Shown here: piece by piece, positions 19,401 to 25,294 of the stretch
Numbering within the stretch: position 1 is the stretch's first letter
Layout: each line of letters starts with the position of its first letter
From: Nonomuraea thailandensis
Lineage (GTDB): Bacteria; Actinomycetota; Actinomycetes; Streptosporangiales; Streptosporangiaceae
Assembly: GCF_024172165.1 (NCBI RefSeq)
Contig: NZ_JAMZEB010000002.1
Coordinates: 12,297,501 to 12,361,500, forward strand
DNA: 64,000 nucleotides
Reading direction: 5' to 3'
The notes under the pieces: model-generated
Told to the model about the DNA's origin: nothing
Seen by the model: the letters and a program-made list of their open reading frames with translations, nothing else
The model's database searches: none
Translations under genes and position numbers: made by a program

Positions 19401-19842
19401 TACCGGACTGGACCTGTTCGACCCGGCGCAACTCGCCGCCGCGGGTGGCGGCGGATTCCTGACCGCGCTCAGCCTGGTGCCGCTCGATGAGGAGCTGCGC
19501 TCGGAGGCCGAGGTCACCGTGGTGCGGCAGACGGGAGCCGCGCCAGAGATGCCCGAACGCTGGGAAGAGGTGCTCGACCTGCTGGATCCGGACGAACCGG
19601 GCCTGGCCGGCCTCGTGCACGAGCTGGCCGCCCTGGGGGCACCCGCGCCGCAGGTGGGCTTCGAGCTGGGCGAGCAGTTGTGGCAGGCGGAGCTGGCCTG
19701 GCCCACGGCCAAGGTGGCGATCGTGCTCGCCGGAGACGACGACGAGGCTCGAAGGCGTGACGCCGCGTTCGCCGAGGCTGGATGGGACGCACGAACCGTG
19801 GCGGGCTGGACGCCCGAGGAGCTTATGGGAGGCATCGCGTGA
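13468..19842 (+). CDS. Giant DEAD/DEAH helicase with DUF1998-like C-terminal region (DruE/DrmA-B-like)
   Basis: A 2124-residue superfamily 2 helicase. Motif I is TGTGSGKTESF near residue 101, motif II is DEFH near 224, SATLGEG follows, and motif VI QRVGRAGRR lies near 1051. Several CxxC zinc knuckles (CRHCG, CPACD, CDQCA, CGSCG) are spread through the protein. The segment DTLPGGTGYLHRL near residue 1583, then CQCKQDSTKRACHRCLLSH, is the typical DUF1998 cysteine cluster. A helicase plus DUF1998 in about 2000 residues is the hallmark of Druantia DruE; in DISARM these parts are split between DrmA and DrmB. ATG 13468 has GGGAG at 13456-13460 and overlaps the ParA stop. The last 480 residues match nothing I recognise. 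Confidence 0.85.
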   Translation: MKPTLAAEELRESLTQYLTTTFALSDPRTQEALKLFLKHPEQGIFRGPYLRIRTPFRAAEDGWQERVEWVPSGFTPYRHQARAFERLSTLGKQAEPTLITTGTGSGKTESFLVPVLDHCRRQRAQGRHGVKAVLLYPMNALATDQAQRINDYLQQTGMEEVTAALYIGDTPEVGYPKVMTQRSEIRRNPPDVLITNYKMLDLLLQRADDLPLWKDAELAYVVVDEFHTYDGAQGTDVAMLLRRLAAATGHSQPGRPLGDICPVATSATLGEGGDGKVIREVAEQVFGTAFPEAAVVAEDRLSAEEFMGDIDFALPLPGPEDLIACGDPLIHQGAMDQLAAAVTGKNTISDVELGNILKQHILTHAVLDLLGDGKPKTLEEMLERLPKKGAYSWGASIQANPGQAARALARFVALLSQARIPSEVLGRPNRPFLMIETHMWVRAVSRLLRLVHHTPAFAWIGEEPVTDADSTLSVMGKSRLPAIYCRHCGRSGWAAFSPEKDPAELITSPEKIYRSAIGPEKKRVRALIHATKGEAEANAKGLQILDGDRVRPYDPDRDEYGKGDIVFVLANLSTKQDGNHAAKQDRCPACDMEQGIRFLGAGLASLASVAVTQLFAGHQLEAEQRKTLLFNDSVQDAAHRAGFVANRSFAFSLRRLINSRLDTEAPILLNDLIGDLAAAASESGVLPAVVPPDLHDRPEIDAILAETTSGTPQAWDLIGQRLAFQTILEFGLRSRQGRTLDLTRTAVGEVVLEDPQKIAELARDVHVGLSGMIERQDDERYLAFIRGFLDRLRYRGAIKHTWLDEWIRIAGTNRYRAIWGQRPDGMPAFPRGLSAPTFLLDRFKNKNSEFDRIDADQGWPQDWATRCLELGKGQAGEYLARLLPVLASEGAVAKRVVDGSTGVYGLQPGHIMVYALQDGQVNDAGLGCDQCAWQQTIRPELVAEWYGQPCPRYRCGGKLTDRGTRKYRDDYYRRLYMGYEPFRVVTAEHTGALTRRQREQVEERFRAGTRYNDPNVLSCTPTLELGIDIGDLSTVILASMPPGPANYVQRVGRAGRRTGNALMVTMVGRSPRDLYFLNEPTEMIVGEIVPPGSYLSAVEILRRQYFAHLVDLSARGQIPGVLALPRRASALFGENGWLASFVPVALGSRAVEGFLDLFGDDVTFEAASDLRAFAESGLEQVVRNAADEWDQRLADLRQRLTAMKEAIEALVEADQLQRAAKRSLNAERREVIRIIGEIGRKDAHNTLVELGLLPNYSLIDSATTLEATITWEETIAGDKQYHSEIREYQRSARLALTELAPGNSFYMRGYEHKVSGLDIGTPSRSTLEDWRVCGSCGYVRTSQAIEDTSACPRCTSAGLGEIESLYKVLRPTRVYAHDRRDDAQIGDDSDDRQQRYYERAVAVDIDTADIEQGSWRHHKVVFGVDFTRKAAIRRFNLGTMRNDRQDYKKFAGEDARLNPFHVCPACGGTTVDGPPVAESDGLLAASWADKSRRHHRPWCTFRRAAQDTDHVKVILAHELHTEALRILLPIATLMATERTVTFAAALMAGVAAKYGGDPDHLSIVTATMPDHDTGRRRRFLVLHDTLPGGTGYLHRLAAPEGFREVLTEAHKIVSECQCKQDSTKRACHRCLLSHVPGSDYDKVSRADAEEMLSELLDDWQVTDVVDTSEISLWDQVESELEARFLGGLESWARRFDTPETLARGEVVNGRKTADLRIQAPDGKIRHWRMTLQNTIRGTRPDVVFRLVDSEPQEVSVYLDGYAYHATAEINRLADDAEKRSRLRAHRGLVFQLTWDNLEAWEEIGFAPSSSREASHAPYLGNAQASARGYYQKLTGRDPDDLVRTMWSNPIEMLLAYLGSPDAELWLRRAEAVVAGALTVSTDKSVCDTGGVAERVNASLRGLPLPAAAPGKIAVCRGESLTIVLDQRVFSAFTVIDDRYETIIAGEGSHKRRWADWLYWGNLLQFLDAGEGDSAQLARTGLDLFDPAQLAAAGGGGFLTALSLVPLDEELRSEAEVTVVRQTGAAPEMPERWEEVLDLLDPDEPGLAGLVHELAALGAPAPQVGFELGEQLWQAELAWPTAKVAIVLAGDDDEARRRDAAFAEAGWDARTVAGWTPEELMGGIA

Positions 19843-21965
19843 GTGGGGCGACTCTTCGGCTGCTGGACAAGGCCGACAAGGAGATCCTCAAACTGCCCCG
19901 GGCGGTCAAGGGCGCGATCTACGACTTCCAGCACAAGTTCCGGCAGGACCTCAACAATCCGGGCCTGAGGTTCAAGCGGCTGGAGGGGCACCCACGGCTG
20001 TACTCGGCGCGGGTCAACCTCGACTATCGGGCGCTGCTGCTGCACGCGGGCGGCAACGACTACATCCTGGTCGCGGTCAAGGCGCGTCAGGAGGTCTACG
20101 ACAACCTCGACAAGTTCGCGTACCAGATCAACCCGGTCACGGGCGGCATCGAGTTCGTCGACCTGGTCACCATCGAGGCCACGGTCGTCGAGAAGCCGGC
20201 GGGGCCGGAGCCGCTGTTCGCTAAGTTCTCCGCTGAACAGCTTCGGGACCTGGGCGTGGCCGAGCCGTTGCTCGGCCTGATCGCGAAGATCACCACTGAG
20301 GACGAACTCCTGGGTCTGGCCTCCTACGCGCCCCAGCTGACCGGGGAAGTCCTGCTCGCGCTGTACTCGGGCAAGACCCCGGAAGAGGTCCTTGACCAGA
20401 TCACCACCCCGGTCGCGGTCACCGAGGAGATCGACGCCGAGGATTACCAGGCGGCACTGGTACGTCCTGCCACGGTCACGACCGATGACGCCGATCTGCA
20501 GGAAATCCTGGAACAGGGGGACTTCGGCCGCTGGAGGGTGTTCCTGCACCCGACCCAGCGAAAGATCGTCGAACGGTCCTACAGCGGTCCGACCCGCGTC
20601 AGTGGCGGCCCGGGCACCGGCAAGACGATCGTCGCCCTGCACCGGGTCAAGCATCTAGTGGACCGGCTCGGCCCGGGCTCGGGCAAAGTGTTGCTCACCA
20701 CGTTCAACACCAACCTCGCCGCGGATCTGAGGCAGCGGCTGATCGCCCTGGCCGGTGCCGAAATTCTCCAGTACGTGGACATTCTCAACGTCGACAAGGT
20801 CGCCGGCGCGATCGTCGCCCAAGCGAATTCAGGCGGGCACCGGACGCGGATCGACGACACCAAGGCGTTGAAGGAATGGGAGGAGTTGCTGCTGGAGGAG
20901 GGGGAATCCCGCTGGGACGCCGACTTCATGCGCGCCGAATGGTCCCAGGTCATCCTCGGGCAGGCGTGCGCCACCCGAGCCGACTATTTCCGCGTACGCC
21001 GTGTGGGTCGTGGCCGTTCCATCAGCAGGGAGGATCGTGCGGCCATCTGGCGGTTGGCCGAACGCTACGTGTTGCGGCTTGACGCGAAAGGTGTCTGGAC
21101 CAATCAGCAGTTCGCCGAGCGTGCGGCCCGGCTGGAGATGGAGAAAGCCAGGGACAGGGCGTCCTACGAGGCCAACGCGGGGTTGCAACGGGAGTCCGGC
21201 ATCTGGCATCGGCCCCGCTACAGCCACATCGTCATCGACGAAGCCCAGGATCTGTCCGTCGCGCACTGGAAGATGCTGCGGGCGATGATTCCTGAAGGTC
21301 CGAACGATCTGTTCATCGCAGGTGACACTCACCAGCGGATCTACGGCAACTACGTCTCACTGGGCAGCCTGGGGATCAACATCCGGGGCCGATCCTCCAA
21401 GCTGACGCTCAGCTACCGCACCACACACGAGATTCTCGGCGCCGCCGTACGACTGCTGGGCCACGAAGAATGGGACGACCTGGACGAGGGCAGCGACGAC
21501 CTGGCCGGCTACCGGTCGGTGCTGCGCGGTCCCGAGCCTTCGCTCGTGCCGTACTCCACCTGGGATGCCGAGCTGGACGGAATCGTGAGGCAGGTCAAGG
21601 AGTGGGACGGCGGTTCGATCGCCATCGCAGTGCCCAGGCGTTCCATGGTGTCCGAGGTGGAGAACCGCCTAGGGAAAGCCGAGATCGTTTCATGCTCCAT
21701 CACCAGTGACGGCCCCCGGCTGGTCGAGGCACCCGTGCACATCGGGACGATGCACCGCTTCAAGGGCCTGGAGTACCAGCGAATGATCATCGCAGGCGTG
21801 GCTGAAGGGCTGGTGCCCCGCAATATGGACTTCGAGCAGAGCGACCCGCTGCGGTTCCGGCGTGAGATGCGACGAGCCCGGTCGCTGCTGTTCGTCGCCA
21901 GCACGCGAGCCAGGGACAGCATCGTGATCTCGTGGCATGGCAGAAAGAGCCGGTTCCTGCCATGA
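19839..21965 (+). CDS. ParE/RelE-like domain fused to UvrD/Rep-type helicase
   Basis: A 708-residue protein starting at GTG 19839 (GGGAGG at 19827-19832; GTGA overlap with the preceding stop). Residues 1-95 read like a ParE/RelE fold: KADKEILKLPRAVK, then FKRLEGHPRLYSARVNLDYR and a C-terminal strand DYILVAVKARQEVYD. Residues 240-700 are a superfamily 1 helicase with GGPGTGKT near 256, VIDEAQDLS near 467 and the motif V-VI region TMHRFKGLEYQRMI. Known superfamily 1 defence helicases (for example GajB of Gabija) act on foreign DNA ends. The toxin-like domain may act as a DNA- or RNA-binding module rather than a toxin, as no antitoxin gene is next to it. Helicase identity is firm; the N-terminal assignment is likely. 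Confidence 0.83.
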   Translation: MSGATLRLLDKADKEILKLPRAVKGAIYDFQHKFRQDLNNPGLRFKRLEGHPRLYSARVNLDYRALLLHAGGNDYILVAVKARQEVYDNLDKFAYQINPVTGGIEFVDLVTIEATVVEKPAGPEPLFAKFSAEQLRDLGVAEPLLGLIAKITTEDELLGLASYAPQLTGEVLLALYSGKTPEEVLDQITTPVAVTEEIDAEDYQAALVRPATVTTDDADLQEILEQGDFGRWRVFLHPTQRKIVERSYSGPTRVSGGPGTGKTIVALHRVKHLVDRLGPGSGKVLLTTFNTNLAADLRQRLIALAGAEILQYVDILNVDKVAGAIVAQANSGGHRTRIDDTKALKEWEELLLEEGESRWDADFMRAEWSQVILGQACATRADYFRVRRVGRGRSISREDRAAIWRLAERYVLRLDAKGVWTNQQFAERAARLEMEKARDRASYEANAGLQRESGIWHRPRYSHIVIDEAQDLSVAHWKMLRAMIPEGPNDLFIAGDTHQRIYGNYVSLGSLGINIRGRSSKLTLSYRTTHEILGAAVRLLGHEEWDDLDEGSDDLAGYRSVLRGPEPSLVPYSTWDAELDGIVRQVKEWDGGSIAIAVPRRSMVSEVENRLGKAEIVSCSITSDGPRLVEAPVHIGTMHRFKGLEYQRMIIAGVAEGLVPRNMDFEQSDPLRFRREMRRARSLLFVASTRARDSIVISWHGRKSRFLP

Positions 21966-22855
21966 GAACCGTCGCCGATCGTTACAGAATCACCTCTCCC
22001 ATCGGGCAAGGAGGAATGGGAGAGGTCTGGGAAGGTAAGGACCTGCGGCTCAACCGACCCGTGGCGATCAAGCTGATCAGCACGGCCGATCTGGCCTCGG
22101 CCGAGGACGCGCGGCGGCGGTTCAGCCGGGAAGCCCGGATCACCGCCAGACTGAGCCACCCGGGCGTACCGGTGGTCTACGACTTCGGCAACGACGGCGA
22201 CCTGTTCATGGTGATGGAGTCGCTGCCCGGCGACAGCGTCGGCAAGCTCAATGACGAGTACGAACGCCTGCCGTACCCCTGGGTCGCCTTCATCGGCGCG
22301 CAGGTATGCGCGGTGCTGGCGGCAGCGCACGACGCCGGGCTGATTCATCGCGATGTGAAACCGGAAAACCTCGTGCTCTGCCCGAACGGCATGGTCAAGG
22401 TCATCGATTTCGGCGTCGCCACCTCGCTCGGCGCGGGCGAGTTCTCCACCATCACCGGTTACGGGCAAATCCCCGGGTCGGCTCGTTACATGGCGCCCGA
22501 ACTACTCGACGGGAAGCCTGCCAGCCGGGCCAGTGATCTCTACACGGTCGGGTGCCTGCTGTACGAACTGTGCACAGGATCCCGGCCGTTCCAGCACGAC
22601 GATCTGCTACGGGAAATCACGCGCAGTAGGACAGAGGATCCCCCTGCCATGGAGGGGGTTCCCGCCGGCTTGGAGGCGTTGATCCGGCAGTTGCTTGCCA
22701 AGACACCTGAGCAACGTCCGGACAGCGCGGTGACCGGTTATCAAGGGCTTCGCCCATGGATACGTGATCTACCGCCGCTGCACGGATGGGTGGATCGGGA
22801 TGTTTCCGCAGACCCCGTTCACCTGTACGCGGCGGCTCTATCGGGGTTGGAGTGA
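21962..22855 (+). CDS. Ser/Thr protein kinase, third kinase of the array
   Basis: Hanks-type kinase of 297 residues with no membrane helix. It shows GQGGMGEVW in the glycine loop, HRDVKPENL at residue 129, DFGVA, and SARYMAPELL for the APE motif, so every catalytic element is present. Almost nothing follows the kinase domain. ATG 21962 overlaps the UvrD-fusion stop (ATGA) and its own stop overlaps the next gene's GTG (GTGA). It is therefore translated from the same message as the helicases. Position between a helicase and a methylase suggests these as substrates, which is inference. It is more divergent from the two upstream kinases than they are from each other by eye, so recent duplication is unlikely. 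Confidence 0.87.
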   Translation: MRTVADRYRITSPIGQGGMGEVWEGKDLRLNRPVAIKLISTADLASAEDARRRFSREARITARLSHPGVPVVYDFGNDGDLFMVMESLPGDSVGKLNDEYERLPYPWVAFIGAQVCAVLAAAHDAGLIHRDVKPENLVLCPNGMVKVIDFGVATSLGAGEFSTITGYGQIPGSARYMAPELLDGKPASRASDLYTVGCLLYELCTGSRPFQHDDLLREITRSRTEDPPAMEGVPAGLEALIRQLLAKTPEQRPDSAVTGYQGLRPWIRDLPPLHGWVDRDVSADPVHLYAAALSGLE

Positions 22856-24717
22856 AGGTTTTGCAGGACAGCGCCACGGTCGCAGCGGCCGACATCGCAA
22901 GGTTGGCGGGGGTTGGGCGCGCCGCCGTCAGCAACTGGCGTCGCAGATTCGACGACTTCCCTGAGCCGGTCGGCGGGACATCCAGCAGTCCTCTGTTCTC
23001 CCTGGCCGAAGTCGAGGAATGGCTGCGCCGCCAGGGAAAGATCGCCGAGGTCCCGCTGGACGAACGGGTCTGGCAACAACTCCGTGCCGGGGTCGAAGAT
23101 CTCCAGCTCGCGCATGTGGTCGGCGGTATCGGAACATTCTTGCTGTCCGGTGAGACCGAGGAAGTGTCGTCGGCGTTCCCGCGGTCGCTGCTCGATGCCG
23201 TGTCCGAACTAGTGGCCGAACGCGGTGCCGCACCGACGTTCGACTTCCTCTACGACCGTTACCTGGAGGCGCATTCTCGGCGCGTCGTCACGCTGCCGCC
23301 CGAAGTCGCGGATCTGATGACGGCCCTCGTTGTGCCGAAGGGGGGCACGGTCATCGACCCGACGTGTGGGTTGGGCAGCCTGCTGGTTTCGGCTGCAGGC
23401 GCGGGCGCTGCCCACGTCTGCGGGCAGGATCGCGACGAGGACGCGGCTCGGATCGCGACAGCGCGCCTCCTGCTGCACGGGCATGATGCCGTCATCAGAG
23501 CCGGAGACTCTCTTCGCGCGGATGGCTTCGCAGAAGTTCTCGCTGATGCGGTGGTATGTGCACCACCGTTCGGTGACCGCAACTGGGGATACGAGGAGCT
23601 CGCCAGCGATGTGCGCTGGCAATACGGCCTGCCGCCACGCGGCGAGTCGGAGCTGGCCTGGGTCCAGCACTGTCTTTCCCACCTCAAGCCCGGTGGGCAC
23701 GCTGTTGTCCTGATGCCGGCTGCGGCCGCCAACCGGCGATCCGGTCGCCGTATCCGCGCCCAACTGCTACGCAGCGGCACGCTTCGGGGGGTGATCTCTC
23801 TGCCTGTGGGCGCGGCCCCGCACGCCCTGAGCGCGCCGCATCTGTGGATGCTGCGTAAGCCAGCGCCCGGCGATCCCATACCCTCACACGTGCTCATGAT
23901 CGATGTCTCAGACGTACGGTGGGCGCAGCTCAGCGCGAGGGTCCTGGACGCTTGGCGGGACTTCGCTTCCGACACGGGAGGTCAAGGGGGGAGAGCTCTC
24001 ATCGAGCTGCTGGATGAGGAGGTGGACCTCACTCCGCCGCAGTTGACGGATGTTTCCGGGAGGACATTCTGTTCCGCGTATCAGAATCTCGCGGAGTCTG
24101 TGACCGAGCTGCAGAAGGCCTTGCACGACATCCAAGGTTCTTCTGTCACGCATCCCGAGCTGGCCATGACGACGATCGCCGAGCAAGTGAAGGCAGGCGC
24201 GGTCACCGTGCATCAGGCTCCTCGACAGCAAGCCGGTTCCGGCAAGCTACCCGTGCTGACCGTCGATGACGTGCTCGCCGGCCGTGGTCCCGGCGGTCGC
24301 ACATCTCCCTCGGCGGACATGGTCAGGCTTGAACCCGGAGATGTGGTGGTGCCCTCAGGAGGCAGGGCGTTCATCGCGCGGATCGTTCACGAAGAAGATG
24401 CTGTCCTTGGCAGCGGTCTTCATCTCTTCCGAGTGGATCCATCGCGAATCGACCCCGCCTGCCTGGCTGGATTTCTCCGCATCGCCGGATCTCAGGCCGC
24501 CGGACGCAGCCAGTCCGGAACCTCGCGATCCGACATCAGGAAGGTCGAGATCCCCAGGCTTCCTCTCGAGGAACAACGTCGACTCGGTGCGGCATTCACC
24601 CGGCTTGAGAGACTGGAGAAGATCGTCGCCAGAGTTGCAGAACAGGGAGCGACTCTCATCGACCTAGGGCGCGCGGGCCTCGGCAGCGCAAATGTCGTCT
24701 TTTCAGATCAGGCGTAG
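22852..24717 (+). CDS. N6 DNA methylase, M-S fusion-like, with altered catalytic motif
   Basis: A 621-residue protein. Residues 8-60 form a helix-turn-helix (ADIARLAGVGRAAVSNWRRR). Residues 100-420 are a type I HsdM-like methylase: SAM-binding motif I DPTCGLGS at 169-176, but motif IV is APPF at 237-240 where active enzymes have N/D/S-PP-Y/F. The C-terminal part, from VRLEPGDVVVPSGG on and ending with PRLPLEEQRRLGAAF, resembles one half of an HsdS target-recognition subunit. The loss of the first motif IV residue, which contacts the target amino group, suggests a DNA-reading protein rather than a working methylase. GTG 22852 overlaps the kinase stop. It is the last gene of the array. Confidence 0.82.
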   Translation: MKVLQDSATVAAADIARLAGVGRAAVSNWRRRFDDFPEPVGGTSSSPLFSLAEVEEWLRRQGKIAEVPLDERVWQQLRAGVEDLQLAHVVGGIGTFLLSGETEEVSSAFPRSLLDAVSELVAERGAAPTFDFLYDRYLEAHSRRVVTLPPEVADLMTALVVPKGGTVIDPTCGLGSLLVSAAGAGAAHVCGQDRDEDAARIATARLLLHGHDAVIRAGDSLRADGFAEVLADAVVCAPPFGDRNWGYEELASDVRWQYGLPPRGESELAWVQHCLSHLKPGGHAVVLMPAAAANRRSGRRIRAQLLRSGTLRGVISLPVGAAPHALSAPHLWMLRKPAPGDPIPSHVLMIDVSDVRWAQLSARVLDAWRDFASDTGGQGGRALIELLDEEVDLTPPQLTDVSGRTFCSAYQNLAESVTELQKALHDIQGSSVTHPELAMTTIAEQVKAGAVTVHQAPRQQAGSGKLPVLTVDDVLAGRGPGGRTSPSADMVRLEPGDVVVPSGGRAFIARIVHEEDAVLGSGLHLFRVDPSRIDPACLAGFLRIAGSQAAGRSQSGTSRSDIRKVEIPRLPLEEQRRLGAAFTRLERLEKIVARVAEQGATLIDLGRAGLGSANVVFSDQA

Positions 24718-24722
24718 ATGAT

Positions 24723-24980
24723 TCAGTGGACACTCCCAGTTGCCTGCCGGTGTACCCGCAGGTGGATGAGAACCTCCTGGCCCCGGGCCGTGGCACCGGA
24801 CAGCCGCCGTTCATACACCCGCTGCGACGACGTCCCGCAGGCTGGGAATGCGGCCTCCACACTGCCAATCCTGGCCCGGACCTGCGCCATGGCTCCGGAC
24901 CGGGACACCTCGTCGACGCACACGCGAGTCGGGCGCGAGAGCAGGGCAGCGACCAACTCTTTGATCAACAGGCTCAGATG
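24723..24980 (-). pseudogene. ISL3-family transposase, N-terminal remnant
   Basis: On the minus strand a frame reads VCVDEVSRSGAMAQVRAR, then FPACGTSSQRVYERRLSG and RGQEVLIHLRVHR. This is the zinc-ribbon N-terminus of ISL3-family transposases, where CxxCG...YERRL...G(Q)...L.VRR is conserved. The first cysteine position has become phenylalanine, and the reading diverges after about 75 residues, so only a 5' scrap remains. It lies directly behind the array's last gene and marks a likely junction where the island was inserted or rearranged. Confidence 0.6.
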
Positions 24981-25294
24981 GTTGTGACCACGGAGATAGT
25001 TCGCGGGGCATCCGGCGTGGCACGATGGGTGACTACGTGAATTCCGGTAGCGGCGGATACTTTTGGTGAGGCATCCTCTGCCGGAGCTCCGCCTATATAT
25101 GGCAACTGTGCTCTGTTCCCACTTCTCTCTCTTCTCTTATGTACCCTCTAGAGGCATTGCACCCCATTTGTCTAGATCGCCTCGGAGAGATTGCCTCGTG
25201 TTGCCGATCCGCGGTGCCTCCGTTGATCTGCTCAGTTGGTGGTGGCCCAGACCCTTAATTAGGCATAATAAGCGCCTGAGATCAAGGAGTCCTG
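24981..25294. other. Intergenic, AT-richer leader before the ATL-HEPN gene
   Basis: No gene recognised. The segment 25080-25290 is richer in A/T than its surroundings (for example CCTTAATTAGGCATAATAAG) and probably carries the promoter of the gene at 25295. I cannot align a convincing -35/-10 pair with 17-bp spacing. AAGGAG at 25284-25289 is the ribosome binding site of that gene. Confidence 0.4.

Noticed and set aside
551..24717. Naming the array DISARM class 1
   Set aside because: Only the SNF2-methylase pair fits well. No drmC phospholipase is present, helicase and DUF1998 are fused, and five extra gene types are present.
551..24717. Naming the array BREX/Pgl
   Set aside because: Kinases and a large methylase recall Pgl, but there is no PglZ phosphatase, BrxL protease or PglY-type ATPase.
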